From positions 5,811,501-5,875,500 of the forward strand of contig JAHQIY010000005.1 in the NCBI GenBank assembly GCA_019054805.1: 64,000 bases of DNA. Reading direction: 5' to 3'. Positions within the stretch are counted from its first letter, which is position 1, and the number at the start of each line of letters is the position of its first letter. This DNA is from Brachionus manjavacas (lineage: Eukaryota; Rotifera; Eurotatoria; Ploima; Brachionidae). Positions 31,187 through 44,625 of the stretch are shown here, piece by piece. The translations under genes and the position numbers were made by a program. The notes beneath the pieces were generated by a model. The model ran no database searches and was not told the DNA's origin. It was given only the letters and a program-made list of their open reading frames with translations.

Positions 31187-31340
31187 TTAAATTCAACATG
31201 GTGCAACAAACAAAATTGCATTAATTTTAGCATTCTGCTAAAATTCTAATTTTTAAGCAGAAGTTAAATTTCAAATTCCAATTAATTATTCGGCTTTAAA
31301 AGTTAAAACTTTTTTGTATGTTGTACCATGTTGCATTTAA
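31187..31340. mobile_element. Small MITE with TTAA ends (154 bp)
   Basis: Ends TTAAATTCAACATGGTGCAA and TTGTACCATGTTGCATTTAA are inverted with few mismatches. TTAA at both edges could be a piggyBac-type duplication but is common in this DNA. The sequence just after it (AAAGAGTAAGC...CTAGAAAAA) recurs at about 33600-33650. Confidence 0.55.
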
Positions 31341-31734
31341 AGAGTAAGCTATCAACCGCTAGAAAAAGTTAAAAAATTTTTGTAAGTTTTTCCTATAATT
31401 TAGTACTATATTTCGCTGAACAGAAAAAGGAATTTTTTTGAAAACGTAAATATTTTTTCTCTATGTTTTTAAGTTTTCGGAACTAATTTAATTAAATGTT
31501 TATTAACACTCACCAATATATATTAACAATAAATATACATTTTTACCAATTTTTTTACCAAGGTTCCTAATTATTTCAGAGTGTAAGTTTTAGATGCCTC
31601 AGACACTGAATCAAAACTTTTATATCGACAACTTATTAATTAAATTAACACACTTTACATATTAATTAAAATAATTATTAGATAATTTTATTAAAATATT
31701 TAGAAATACAACACAGCCACACACCAACCTATTT

Positions 31735-31850
31735 TTATGACCACTGTAAAGTAGCTACTATAGAAGGCTTCCTTAGTAAATCGTCTCCGCAAGCCTGCTT
31801 GCTATTACTTATTATTATTATTCTCATTATTATTTTAGTTAATTTTTAAA
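31735..31850 (+). mobile_element. LINE 3' tail with (TTA)n
   Basis: CCGCAAGCCTGCTTGCTATT followed by (TTA)n, matching in type the 3' ends at 54941 (minus), 50040-50125 (plus) and 59585-59680 (plus). Only the tail remains. DNA between 31341 and 31734 and from 31851 to 32400 shows nothing else apart from an (AAT)n run at 32163-32190. Confidence 0.55.
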
Positions 31851-32399
31851 GTTTTTAAGTTTAAATTAGAGATAAATTTTATGAATCCAAACTTTTGTGC
31901 AGAATTTTTTGATTCAATTTTTAATGGTTTCCATTCTCTTTCATTTTATCAGCTGGATGTAAAAGTAATTATTATGTATTTTAAATAAATTTGAAGTAGT
32001 GTTAATTCTATAAAATATTATTAATTTTATTTTATAAATTATTAGGAAAAAAATTTAATTTTTTTAACTGTTCCAAAATAAACAGCTGAAAAACAAAAGT
32101 GCGTCTAAATTTATGTGCAATAATGTATTTTTTTGTATTTTTGCCAATGGGGCTTTAAACTAATAAATAATAATAATAATAATAATAATATATTTAAAAT
32201 CCCGTTTCAAAGCGTGAATTATAAAGATTCTACTACAACATTTAGCAGGAACCTCCGGTTGCTTAACAAATATAATTTCTTGAGATTCGACTTAACAGAT
32301 TTAAGCCAAGTAATAAATAAAACAATTAAATTTAGTTTAAAGTTTTTTAAATGGAATTTAATTATTATTATTTGTTTTGACAGTTTTTATAATAATAAT

Positions 32400-32560
32400 T
32401 ATTATTATTTGTTTTTTTTCTTTCGAGCTTAAGCTCCATTAGAGTAAAGGCTTCGTCTAAAACTAACTGACAGTTGCACAATGGAGTCGAAAACTTGATG
32501 TCTCTATCAGTGAGGCCTTGACTCTATTCACTTGCTAACCAAAATACTTATGGACAAGAC
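32400..32560 (-). mobile_element. Sister LINE 3' end
   Basis: The minus strand reads STPLCNCQL near the end of a frame, then GGAGCTTAAGCTCGAAAG and a pyrimidine/AT tail. This parallels the PTPLCNC plus hairpin layout of family A with different sequence. Confidence 0.6.
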
Positions 32561-33049
32561 ATTATAAATATATTCAAGGTTAATCAACAGGCTAGTGCCC
32601 TTATCTTTTTCAAGACTGATTAACACCTCATTTATTTAATTATTTAAAAATAAAATAAAATACAAAATATTCTTTTTAAAAAAAAATTCAAATTCACACA
32701 AAAATATAAGAAATCTAATTTAAATTAAATTTTTGTAAAATAAATCAAATTTATCGAATAATATACACGCTCTTTGTAAATTAATTTTATATCATTAAAT
32801 ACAGACATTTTAAAATGATTAAAAGTTAAATTGATTTTTCAATTACAAAATTATTAATTAATTTTGGAAAAAAATAAGAAAAAGTCATTTCACCAAATTT
32901 TGATCTAGCACAATTTTGTACCAATTTATCCAAATTCCGTAAATTCCATTCTAATTTTCTTGAATAATTTGTTTAAAGTTGATCTATTTTACAATAAAAA
33001 ATTATTTTCTCTAATAAAATTATTCTCTATTTTTACTAACTGGAAGATT
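32561..33049. other. AT-rich spacer
   Basis: Nothing recognised. The TTAATCAACAGGCTAGTGC text near 32580 also occurs near 7525, so a short dispersed repeat is present in both places. Confidence 0.4.
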
Positions 33050-33560
33050 CTCTTTTTTTAATTTTATCAATTGTTTAACTTTAAAGACTTTTTTTTATAA
33101 ACGTTCACCTTTTTTCATCATCAGAGTCAAAGATAGAGTCCACAAAGCTTAAATTGGGGATTCTCTTATGTATTGCGTGTGCCCTAAATATATTGATTTT
33201 ACACCAGAAAGATAATGGGTTTTGTCTATTTTTTTTTGGCTAACTAATTTTTGTTTCTAAAGATAATATTTTTTGTTCTTAACTTATTAGTAAGCCTGTT
33301 AACGAAAGTTTTAATTTAACGGTTGTTAGAGATTGTGTCCTCCCTACGAGTTTTACGCCTCTCTTTGATTAAGTACACAATATCTTTTGGTAAGCAAGAT
33401 TTAAATGCTTTTAAATAATAGAATGCTACGATTTGCAGCATTGGTGATGTATTTTTTTAAATATCATTTAAATTTTTAAAATTGGTCAGTGGACCGGGAT
33501 GAGAATGTTTCTCTCTAAAAGAAACCCCATTTAGCTGTTCCAAAATCCAAGTTATTCTTT
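33050..33560 (-). mobile_element. LINE A-related linker fragment
   Basis: Minus-strand pieces KSLPKDIVYLIKERRKTRRE and NPLSFWCKINIFRAHAIHKR correspond in order to the basic linker and RT-start region of LINE A (NIVNLIKERRKVRRN, NPLTSIPFWKKINKFRTKKG). They are heavily decayed and out of frame with each other. Confidence 0.6.
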
Positions 33561-34714
33561 GAAGCACTATTTATTTTAATAATTATTATTATTATTATGC
33601 ATCTAAAGAGTAAGCTTTCAACATCTAGAAAAAATTTAAAAAATTTAATTAGAAATTTAATAATAAAATAATTTTTTACATAATATTTTTGGACCAATTT
33701 TCAAAGTATAATCTAAAGAAATGCTAACTAAATTGGGAAGTAGTCGGTAGTTATGTCAAACATATAGAGGTCTTCAAATTCGTAGGTTTTTTGTGTGTGG
33801 CCAAGAATCTCATATTAGTCTGTGTTGTAACTGATATATTTTAGAGATTTGTCATTTAATAAGCAAAATTTTAAGTTGTTAATTACGTTTCAAGGGAGCC
33901 TAGTGATTTTTATATTGAATTAAAAAGTGTAATAGGTGACAAAGACTAGTTGCACAGACCCTCCGATTAAATTGTTTGTGTAACTAGATTCATTAACCTC
34001 AAATAAGGGGTAAGGTAAATCATTTTTGACTCTAATTCTAATAGAGAGAAGCTTCATGCTTAAATAACCACTCATCCACGGCACTCGTTCCGAGGCTTAC
34101 CTTAAAAAGGTATAATTGTTAAAATTTAAGAAAAAGTTACATTGCAATTGGCTCATTTTTATCTAATTTAACTAAAGAATTAAAGAACAATTTAGAAGAA
34201 ATAAAGATAAGAACTGGGCAAAAAGTGATAACTTACTTAGCAATCAGTTGCAGTTCCACTGAATAATTGAAATTTTATTTTTGATCGGTTCATTTATTTG
34301 AACTCATTTTAGGGTACTGGATGACATGATTGAAGTTTCGTTTGATATAAAAGATTTAAGAATAAGAGTTTGGAATAAAAGTCTGTCAGTCCTAAACTGA
34401 AAAAAAAACTTCAATAATTCTTTAAGGACTCTGATTTTTAAGAACACTTTTTCGTTTATCTGACAAAAATCATAATTTCAATCAGCCATTTTCAAAATAT
34501 GAATCAAAATTTGTCAAAATAATGAAAAATTAGACTTAAGTCAAAGCCACTAAGTCAAAAAGATTTTTTACAAGAACAAAAGTTCATTTTTTAAAAAAAT
34601 CAAATGCTTAACCGACTATTTTTGCTGACTTTTTGTAATTTAAACAAACATCAAAAATATTTTGTGATTTTTAAATTTTTTTATAAATTTTGTTAAAAAA
34701 AAATGAATTTTCAT

Positions 34715-34785
34715 CATTATTATTATTATTTATTTACTTATTTGTTTATCTCTGACGAGCTTAAGTTCCTTCAGATTGAAAAAAA
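34715..34785 (-). mobile_element. Isolated LINE 3' tail
   Basis: Reverse complement gives GAAGGAACTTAAGCTCGTCA then AGATAAACAAATAAGTAAAT, the hairpin-plus-AAAT tail of the family A type. Nothing coding remains. From 33700 to 34714 no other feature was recognised. Confidence 0.65.
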
Positions 34786-36432
34786 TTACTTTATTTTCTG
34801 ATAAGTTCGAATTTTTTCGAATTTGACTTTACAGCTAAAGTCTTTTATTGAAATAAAAAATAATAATAAAATGTCTTCATTTGCTTGTCTGCTGTTAAGA
34901 AAGTATTTTTTTTTATCGCCAAGTCTCTGGTGGATTAATTCATTGTTTCTATTATGTCATAAAATTTCAATATTTATTTTTGGACCAATTTTTATTAAGT
35001 GAAAAGGGTTCACTATGTTTGAGATAGACCGACAATTGTGCCTTTTTAATAAAATTTGCAATTTTGCTTTTTTCATGCTTTTTAATGAATATTGCTCAAA
35101 TTTTCGCTTTATTAGCAAAAATATTTACAATCGATAAATTCATTTCTAAGTTGTCATCAGCTTGAAAATTTTCTCTAGATTTTTTTTACTTAATCAAAAA
35201 AAAAATTTATGACTTTGTTTCCCATGGTTCAAACTGTATTAAAGTAAACGCATATTTATTTCAGATCTAGATTAATTTGTTATATTCAGCAGCGGTGAAC
35301 ATGCGTAGAATTTTCTTCCAATTTATTATGGGATTTTTTATTTATTTAATTGCCTGAAGACTTAGAATAAAAAAAGTTAGCAAAAAATTTTCCAATCTAA
35401 AGAAAAGTAAATTAATTAAAATTTTAGATTAAATATTGCTAAAAAATTATTAAACAATTTGAGTGATTTTTTCTAATTTTATTATTTAACTATCTGATTT
35501 TTCATTTGTAAAGTTAAATGTACGATTTAATGTAATTAAAGAATTCATTATTTATTAAAGATATTAGATAAATTTTTAATTAGATTTTTTGCAATCTTTT
35601 ATAGTAAAAGAAAGAACAAACCTTTTTTGTGAATAAAAAATAATTAAAATTTCTAATTTAATTCAAATAACTTTTATCATTAAAATAAAGAAAAAATTCA
35701 AAAATAATCACGTTACGTTATTTAACATTTGACAAAAAGTTAAGCGAAAAAACTTTTCTTTTTTAACTTGAGTTGAATGTAAAAATTTGAATTAACAAAA
35801 TTAGCAATGCAAATTTACTTTTTTTATTATTTTTTTATTTTATTAGATTAATCTCTTTAAAAAATTTCTTTTTAAAATAAAAATTTAGAAATACTAGATA
35901 AGATTTAAAAATGACCACATGATGAACTATTTAAGCTCAAGTCAATTATGTTTTATGATACAAACATTTTTTATTTATTTATCATCGAATTTCTTATCTA
36001 AGGAATATATTAATAAATTTATAATACATATTTTATTCACATTATTTCCTTTTAAGATAATGTAATCTAAAAAAGCTTTATTGATAAATTTTTTTCTTTG
36101 ATTATTTATCTAAGAAATCATTTTAAAATATAACAATACTTTCTCAAATTTGAGTTAAAGCTGATTTTCTTATAGGTCTAATGAGAAATAATAGATAAAA
36201 TTAGATTAGGAATCTTTTTCATTTTTTTAAATTCAATTTTTCAATATTTTTATTTAAATTTTATTTCTAAATAGTGGATAAAATGTAAAAATAGAATTGA
36301 AGCAACTTAAGATTCATTATCATTACGTAGTTCTTTGGCATTTGGACCTCATTTTATATTTTAATTTTCTTAAGTAAAGAGTCAAAATTTTCTTCAATAA
36401 AAAATTTAATAGCGAAAATTAATTTCAAAAAG
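34786..36432. other. AT-rich intergenic stretch
   Basis: No gene or repeat family recognised on either strand. Confidence 0.45.
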
Positions 36433-36681
36433 TTAATTGCTCGGAAGAGAATACAGGATGGTGGTAAAATTACACAATGATATCGGGTATTCGATGAATA
36501 TTGATCCTAAAACTGCTGTCTCCTTCACCATTTTAACAGCCATTGAAACATAATTAATTAGTCTCTCATTAAACTCAAAAAATCGATTCAAGACTGTTAG
36601 TAGTATAAATTTATTCCAAGTCATGCAGAATTGAAAACTAAAAACAAAGTCGACAAAAGAATTTTGATTTTTAAATTTCAA
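36433..36681 (-). pseudogene. LINE A-related RT C-terminus remnant
   Basis: The 82-codon frame carries NKFILLTVLNRFFEFNERLI and IEYPISLCNF, the decayed equivalents of the family A C-terminal block (NKLKLLTVSNRLFELSERYV, IDYPTPLCNC). No tail hairpin follows. Confidence 0.7.
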
Positions 36682-37387
36682 TTTTTAAAATTAGATTTTA
36701 TCAGATTCGATTAAAAATTTTATATTAAATTTTAAAATTGAAATTAAAGCGATCAAAATTTGTTTCTTTAATTAGAATCTTATGAATATTTAATCGAAAA
36801 AGAAATTTTTCAATTTTTTTTTCATTCGTTTAATGATTTTTTAATTTTAAAAAAGACTTTAGATAATTTATGAAAAATTTGGAAACTAATTTTGTTTAAT
36901 TTTTTTGTAGAATTAAATTAAAAACGAAAAGTAATGGTATTTTTATCCCTTTGAAAGTAAAAGTTTAAAGTTATATTTAACGTTAAACTGCTTAATTTTA
37001 CCTAGTAACCTTTAACATTTTTCTCTCGTTCTTTTATTATTTGAATTCGTAGAATCTCCTTTGAAAAGGAAATTATAAACATTGTCAATTCATTTTATAT
37101 GAGAAATTTTTTATTAAACATCAAAAAAACGCCGAGTAGGAGACAATTTATAAATTTTTATTAACTGATTTTTATTATTACATTTTCGGTATTGCGTCAG
37201 TATTAAAAGTTCTTATAGACTTGTTAATGAAATATATAGATAATTTAATGCTCTTTAAAGAAACATGTCGTTTTTAAATTTTTAGTTCAAATTTAGTCAA
37301 TATATTTTCATCGAGCTATTGTTTAATTTTCCAAAATTTTTGGATATTTTTTAGGAGATCTTTACAAGCTGATTTAAAATACAGTAT
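36682..37387. other. AT-rich intergenic stretch
   Basis: Nothing recognised. Confidence 0.45.
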
Positions 37388-38463
37388 TGCTACGCCATCA
37401 TGATTTTACGGAAAAATACGTAAATCCACAAAAATTTTAAATTTTACATAAATTTAAGAAAAATTGGTTAATTTTTTTTCTTGGTATAAAATGCTGAAAA
37501 ACTGAAAAAATAAATATTTAATGAGAAACTAAAGAAAAAAAAGACCTTTAATGGTTCTGTTAATATTTACTGTAAAATCGGTATATTTAGGTAAAATTAC
37601 CCGAATTTTCAAATTTTAAGTAAAGCTTAAGTTCACGAAATTCATAACTTAAGTGCTATCTGAATTTCACATTTTTGACTAAAAATTCGTAATTTGGCCC
37701 TCAAAAACCCCAAAAAATAAATATTTTGAAGGAGGTAAAAAAAAGTTTTTTACACTCAGGGTTCCAAAAATAGCAAACCCTTTAAAAAGTTGTTGTTCTT
37801 TAAGACTCAAAATCTCAAAGATAAAACTTAGTTTATTTAAATATAGACTAAATTCTGAACAATTCTATGGTTTTACTTTTTTATTTAATTGCTTTATTTT
37901 TCTTAAAAAATCTCTTCAATCATGTGATTTTTAACAAATTTGTATATTGATTATATTTCGATTTTTTAGGCATTTTTCGCTTAATTTTATTTATACTTAG
38001 ATAAGTTTTAAGTAAAATTTAGAAAAAAAAATTTCAATAGAATATTAATATACAAATTTGTTAAAAATCACATGATTGAAGAGATTTTTTAAGAAAAATA
38101 AAGCAATTAAATAAAAAAGTAAAACCATAGAACTGTTCAGAATTTAGTCTATATTTAAATAAACTAAGTTTTATCTTTGAGATTTTGAGTCTTAAAGAAC
38201 AATAACTTTTTAAAGGGTTTGCTATTTTTGGAACCCTGAGTGTAAAAAACTTTTTTTACCTCCTTCAAAATATTTATTTTTTGGGGTTTTTGAGGGCCAA
38301 ATTACGAATTTTTAGTCAAAAATGTGAAATTCAGATAGCACTTAAGTTATGAATTTCGTGAACTTAAGCTTTACGTAAAATGCGTTTTTTTATTTTTTTT
38401 TCGTAAATTTTTGTAAAAAAACGATAATTTACGTTCATTTACGTAAAATCATTATGGTGTAGC
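37388..38463. mobile_element. Foldback DNA element, 1076 bp
   Basis: The ends GCTACGCCATCATGATTTTA and TAAAATCATTATGGTGTAGC are inverted. From about 37660 to 37945 and 38052 to 38340 the arms are almost perfectly complementary (for example TTTGGCCCTCAAAAACCCCA against TGGGGTTTTTGAGGGCCAAA), around a spacer of about 105 bp. The left arm outside 37660 carries sequence not mirrored on the right, so arms are unequal. No coding frame. No convincing target duplication, so the superfamily is open. Confidence 0.8.
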
Positions 38464-41436
38464 ATTTATTGTATTTGATTTATTAGTATCTGAAAATTTA
38501 ATAGAAAGATTAGTCATAGAGTTCTTGCAACGAGACTAGGATAAAATTATCAATTCGATAAAGTGAATAAAAACTCAGCAAGAATAGATTACATATCAAT
38601 TTTTAAAAAATTTAATCGATAAAAATTTCAGATGATCAAAATGTTGGATTTCTGAAATATTTGAAGTTAGCTTCAGACATTTTTTTTGATTAGCAAAAAT
38701 TTTGTGTTTAATCTTTTTCATTAGTTTCTTCAAATTTGCATGCAAGTTTTAATTAAAGGCAAAAAATGCTCCATTTTTCTTATTAGTTCTTAAGGAAATT
38801 GCCATTGACGTACTTAATCATTATATTGAATTAAATGGAATATTCGAAAAGTTAAATAAGTCAAATATCTATGTTTTTACAATGTCTCTTTTGGCTTCAA
38901 ATATTAGCTTTAAAATTTTAAAAAGAGAGAAGATCAGTGTGTACAAGGCTTTGATGATATTAAATCTCAAAATTAATTTAGGTCGAATTTTATAAAATTA
39001 AAAATTTTGACTTAAATTAACAAAAAAATTTCAACTAAACCTATTTTTTAAATTTTTTAAACTAAATTTACCTTAAATTCAGCTTACTTTTGTATTTGCC
39101 TGTGGATTCGTTGTCGGAAGCTTTCTTTTTTTTAAACAAAATTATTAAAAATAATTATATAACTTCCGTTTAAGTCGTTTTTTTGTAAAATAAATTTTTG
39201 ACTCATTAGATTATTTTGCATCTACTTGGTGGCCTCATTCTGAAATAAATAATAATAATAATCAAACTTTTTATTCTTTTATCAACCCTCGAAAAGTCAC
39301 ATAATGACCATGTGTAAAGGTAAGTGTATTCAAACTTAATAATTTTTCAACGTCTGTCATTTAGATTTGTTGTTACTCATCGCCAATGCTGTTCTTAAGT
39401 TGAAGACTTTTAAATTCGAAAAGAAGAGTTACATCGCTTGGTATTAATGGTATCCTTGGTATGTATTAAAGATATTTTTGTAAAATCTCTTATTTGATTT
39501 TTTTTTAATAGATTGAACAAAAAGTAAAAATAATAGATTCTGCAATCAATGCATATAAATACTGTTAACCCTTGGAGAGAAGCCTAAGGGCCTAAACTCA
39601 AAATTCGGGTTTTGTTCCCAGGACCACGTACCATCGAGCATGTTTTTAAATCGGAAATTTGGGTTTTAATACCGAGTTAAAAACAAAAATAAATAATAGT
39701 TAAAATTGGAAAACTAAAATTAAATGTCACTTTTTTTTTGAACTATGAAAAAACTTAAAATTGAAATTCAGATTTTAGAGCAAGGATAAGAATTAAGTTT
39801 AAGAAATTTTTCAACCAAAGTAAAATTTTAAAAACCTAGATATTTTTCCAATTTTTTCTAACATTATTAAATGCATTTACTTCAACTAGCTTTCTTTTGA
39901 TTTTAAAAAGTGTCTTCCCATTTTAATTTTTATTAGCTTTTTTTTTAAAGATTTTTCTGTTTTTCACTAAAAAACTTAAAATTTAAAAATTAATTGCCGC
40001 ATTTTTTTATTCAAAAATGGTCAGCTATCTTCAAAACAGAATGAATGATTTAAATTGTTAATTTTTTTTAATTTCGGTAGTTTTCGGTAAGATTATATAT
40101 TATTAAATATTTATGCGTTTTAAATATTGTGGCCTTTATAATGCTTGATTTATGATAAGATATTTTTATAAAATTAGCAAGATATTTTTGAACAACAATT
40201 AAAACAAACTCTATTTCTACTAGACAACGCAATCAACTAGGACAATTTTTAACATTTAAAATTGAATTACAATTAAAAAAAAATCAAAATTATGTTGGCG
40301 AAATTTTAAAAAAATGGTAAAATTTTCGAAAAAAAAATTAGCAAAATATGAAAGAATGTTGGCACCTTTAGGATTAAATCTTTAATTAATTTTTAGATAG
40401 ATTTTTTTTTAATTTCCATCAATTTTTTTAATTTCTAACTGATTGTCTTTTTAGCTTCTTCAATAAATTTTAATGAATAAACTTGTCACATAATCAAAGA
40501 AATATTAACAGAAAAAATAAGCTTTTATTAAAAAATTAAGATTAAATAAAAGAAAATGATATTCATCTAATTTTGAAGTAAATGGAACTAAATCTTCATC
40601 ATTTTCATCAAAATGTCAGGAAATATTAAATAAAAGAAATTAATACCCAAATTTAAAATATCAGAAGATTTGAATTTTTCTCATATTAAGAGATCAAAAA
40701 AACGATATTCTTTTATTTCAATTTTATCAATTTATTTATCTAATTGAAAATAATGAATTTATAAATTTAATAATATTTCAACTTTTTTTTCAATCCATGT
40801 TTTTGGCTGGATTTTTTGATTTGTAACTTCATAAATATGTAGTTAAGCTTTCCAATTTTGTTATATTTTAAAGAAAAAAATAGAAATATTAAAAACCTTG
40901 GAACTTTACCAGCTGCCCATGTTTTTTTTCAATTATTATCAAGATTATTTTGAAGCTCAATTTTTTTTAATTTCAAAAATTAAATTTTCTAAAAAAAATA
41001 AAAAAATTCATAAATTTAAAAAAAAAAAAAAGATAAATAAATTTAAATTGTACTTAACAATAAAAAATCAGGAAACTTCTTTTAAAATTTGCTTCATCTC
41101 AATCAAAAGACGTTATTCCTCCATACGACTCTGATTGTAATTTTATATAATTAAGATTAAACTTTAAAAAACCGAAAATAAATCGAAATTCATATTTTTT
41201 CTTATTTTTTTGAAAAGTTAATTTATTTTTTATTATTAAATTGACTTCTTTCGAAAATTCAATATTATTCTTGATGTTAAAAAAAAACTTTTCTTGAATC
41301 TAAAAATACGTTCCAGGTTTTTCAAGAACTATCGAATTTTAGATTCTTGTCGATTCAATAACATATTTAATTTTTAAGTGCTTGTCATTTTTTATTTTCT
41401 GGTAAATGAGCTTAAATTATTTTGGCTAATTATTGT
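38464..41436. other. AT-rich intergenic stretch
   Basis: No gene recognised. A short (AATAAT)n run near 39248 and text near 39360 (LLLLIANAVLKLKTF in one frame) hint at a further LINE scrap, too weak to annotate. Confidence 0.4.
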
Positions 41437-41562
41437 TTGTTTATTTGTTTATTTGTTTTCTGTACCGAGCTAGAGCTCCTTCAGAATAAGTTAAAAATTT
41501 AAAAAATAAAATAAAAATGAAATAAAATAAAATAAAAATAAAATTAAAGTTAATAAAATAAG

Positions 41563-41595
<33 letters not shown>

Positions 41596-41684
41596 ATTAA
41601 AAAAAGTAAATAAGCTAAATAAATGAAAATTAAGAATATATAAAATTGGAAAAGATTGTTACATGTGGCTCATGTTTAAATAGT

Positions 41685-44495
41685 TCAAGTTTCAGGAAAA
41701 AAAGAAGAAATAGTAAGGTAGCAATTACACAATGGAGTTGGGTAGTCAATATATCTTGATTCGAAACCTTCTTTGTATTCCTTCACCAGTCTTACAACCA
41801 ATGGAATAGAATGACTCAGTCCTGCCCCAACATATCTCTCACTCAATTCAAAAAGCCGATTCGAGACTGTTAGTAATTTTAGTTTATTAAAAGCCTCATG
41901 ATGTACGATGTTGGAGGGAGTATCATATTTTAACTTAAGAATAGATCTGACTGCTGTATTCTGAATTGCTTGTAGTTTTTTGATATTATTTTCTGAAAAT
42001 GAATTCAAGCAAGGAAAAGAATAGTCTAAAATTGATCCGACTAAAGATTTATATAGATTTCCTAGTGTGTTCTGATTAAGACCCCATTTTTTGTTTGACA
42101 ATATCTTAATAATATTTAGCCTTTTATTGCAGCGCTCTTTAATTTCATCTACCAGTATATTAAAGTTTAATTTAGAATCAAATTTAATACCAAGAAACTT
42201 GATTTCTTTTTGTCTCTCTATTCTGTTTCCATAAATTTTTAAGTTAAGATTATCACTCTCTTTTTTGTACCTAGAAAAGACTAATGAACACGACTTTTCA
42301 ACCGATATCTTCATTTTCCACTTAATAAGCCATTGTTCTAATTCGTTGAGGTATTTATTGATCTTATTTTCTAGGTTCCCTTTTTGTTATAAATGAAAAA
42401 TGTAACTAGATCATCTGCAAAAAGCAGAGAGTATTCATTATTTGTTTTGTTTCTTTTAGGGATGTCATTAATGTATATACTAAATAAAAGAGGACTAATT
42501 ACTGAGCCTTGAGGAACACCTGCAGTTATTTGATATTCTTCGCTCAAATGGTCATTCACATTTACCTTAAATGTCCTAGAGTCTAAAAAGGATTTTATCC
42601 AGTTAGTCAAGTAATGAGGTGGATTTATTTTAATCAATTTAAAAAGTAAACCTTCATGCCAAACCCTATCAAAGGCTTTAGAAATATCAAAAAAAAGGCC
42701 GCAAACTCTTTTTTCTATTAAATGATTCCACAATTTTTTGAATTAAGAAGAAAAGATTATCTGCTGTTCGCCGGTGTTTCCTAAATCCAGATTGCTCCTG
42801 GATAAGGAGTGAATTTTGCTCTAAAAAATTGTATAATCTTGAATATACTATGCGTTCCAGTAGCTTTCCTAAACAACTCGTTATACTAATTGGTCTATAA
42901 TTTAAAGGATCGTGTAAACTAGAGGCCTTTTTTGAATCATAGTAATGTAAGATGTTTTCCACGCTTTCGGGACTCTACCTTCTCGAAGAGTTAAATTAAA
43001 AAGTTCTATGATTTCTATTAATGAATTTCTAGGTAAGTTTTTTAACATTAAATTATGAATTTGGTCAGGTCCTGATGCCGCTTCATTTTTTAATCTCTTT
43101 AAAGCCATAATTAATTCATTTAAGCAAATTGGATCATTAAAATTAGACTGGTTATAATTCCTAAAGAAAACAGAGTTAGAATTTAGAATTTCGATATCTT
43201 TCTCAGTATCAATTAAATCAGAATTAGGACTAAATATTGACGATAAGAGTTCTCCAAAGCATTTTCCCTTTTCTTCATTAGTTTTGAATTCCCTTTCATT
43301 TAAAATCAATTTAGGAATTAAATTTGATCCTTTTTTTGTTCTAAATTTATTTTTTTTTTTCCAATAAGGTCTACTTGTCAGTGGGTTTTTTCCCATCTTC
43401 TCAATAAAATCAAACCAATTTTGATTCCAGAGTTTTTTAAAGAGGCCTTTAACTCAGATGTAAGTTGATTAAATTTTTGCTTGAGCTTTTGACAGCGAGT
43501 TTTCTGGTAATTTCTTCTTACTTTCCTACGTTCTTTTATCAAATTAACAATGTTTGGCGGAAGACTCGTTTTGTAGATTTTCTGAGAAAGATATGGAATG
43601 CTTTTATGTGAAGCAGAAATAATTTTTTCTGTTATTTTATCATTTAGTTGATCTATTGTGAGGGAACTTTTAGTGACATTCACTATTTGAGAATTTAAAA
43701 TCTCGCTGAATAATTGCCAGTTTGCTTTCTTATAGTTAAGCCTTTTAGCTGCTGATTTATTTTCTAATTGATAGCCCATAGAAATCGAAGCTTCGATTGG
43801 GAAATGGTCACTAGTCATGTCTTGACTATTTAAGACACTAAAGTCGGTAATTTTGTCAATCAATGAAGATGAAACTAAAAAAGGTCAAGAATTTCAAAGT
43901 AATTCTTATTAAAAATATTGAAAGTAGGATGCTTATCATTGATTACTGAAAAGTCTAGCTCGTTGATTATTCTTTCTAATATTATCCCGTTTTCATTTTC
44001 CCCTACGCAGCCTATTTGCTTTGTTCTAGCGTTTAGATCACCACCTAAAATGTAGTTTCTACATGTTTTATTTACTGTTTTAAAAAACTCAAAGTTCAGA
44101 AGCACATTAGGTGGATTATAAAGACTAAATACAAACAGTTCATTATTCTTTCCTAAGTTCATTTTTATACAAAGGAGTTCGGAATTGAATTCCTCGTAAG
44201 AAAAATCTTGTATAAATTCGATTCCTTCTTTAATTAAAATAGCTACACCACCTCCGTACTTGTTGCGTGGTTTTGTTAAGAACTGATAATTTTGAAAATC
44301 AAGATAAATATTTGCCTCACTCAAATCTATCTTTAATTCATTGAGCAAAACAATGTCGGGACATTTTTGAGCTAAAAAATTGTCTAAGAGATGAACCCTA
44401 CTAGGTAAATGAAGACAATTCCAGTGTGTAATTACTAACCTTGTTTTATTAAGAGGTTTTGTTCTTAAAGTTGATTTATTTAGCTTCTTGTTCAT
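41685..44495 (-). pseudogene. LINE A copy 2 ORF2 (endonuclease plus RT), frameshifted
   Basis: Starts MNKKLNKSTLRTKPLNKTRL and reads through the endonuclease blocks (HWNCLHLPSR, PDIVLLNELK, GGDLNART). A lost A near 43870 shifts frame before SDHFPIEAS. Further on: KERRKVRRN linker, frame change near 43436 shared with copy 1, GPDQIHNLM, frame change near 42925 also shared, GFRKHRRTADN, another near 42725, then FFDISKAFDRVW, GVPQGSVISPLLF and an intact catalytic YSLLFADDL, a lost T near 42383, and finally the C-terminus ending PTPLCNCYLT. Copy-specific breaks differ from those of copy 1. Confidence 0.85.
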
Positions 44496-44625
44496 TCTAA
44501 ATTTTCTTGACTGGCAGTTTGCTGACCAATTTTGTTAGATGATTGATCTACTTGAATTGAACATTCAGTTGTTGAACTGTTTGATTCAGACTCGAAGGTA
44601 CTGTCGTTTTGATTTTCTAATACAA

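Noticed and set aside
32163-32190. (AAT)n run as evidence for another LINE insertion
   Set aside because: No element sequence with a 3' end motif adjoins it; a simple microsatellite is enough.
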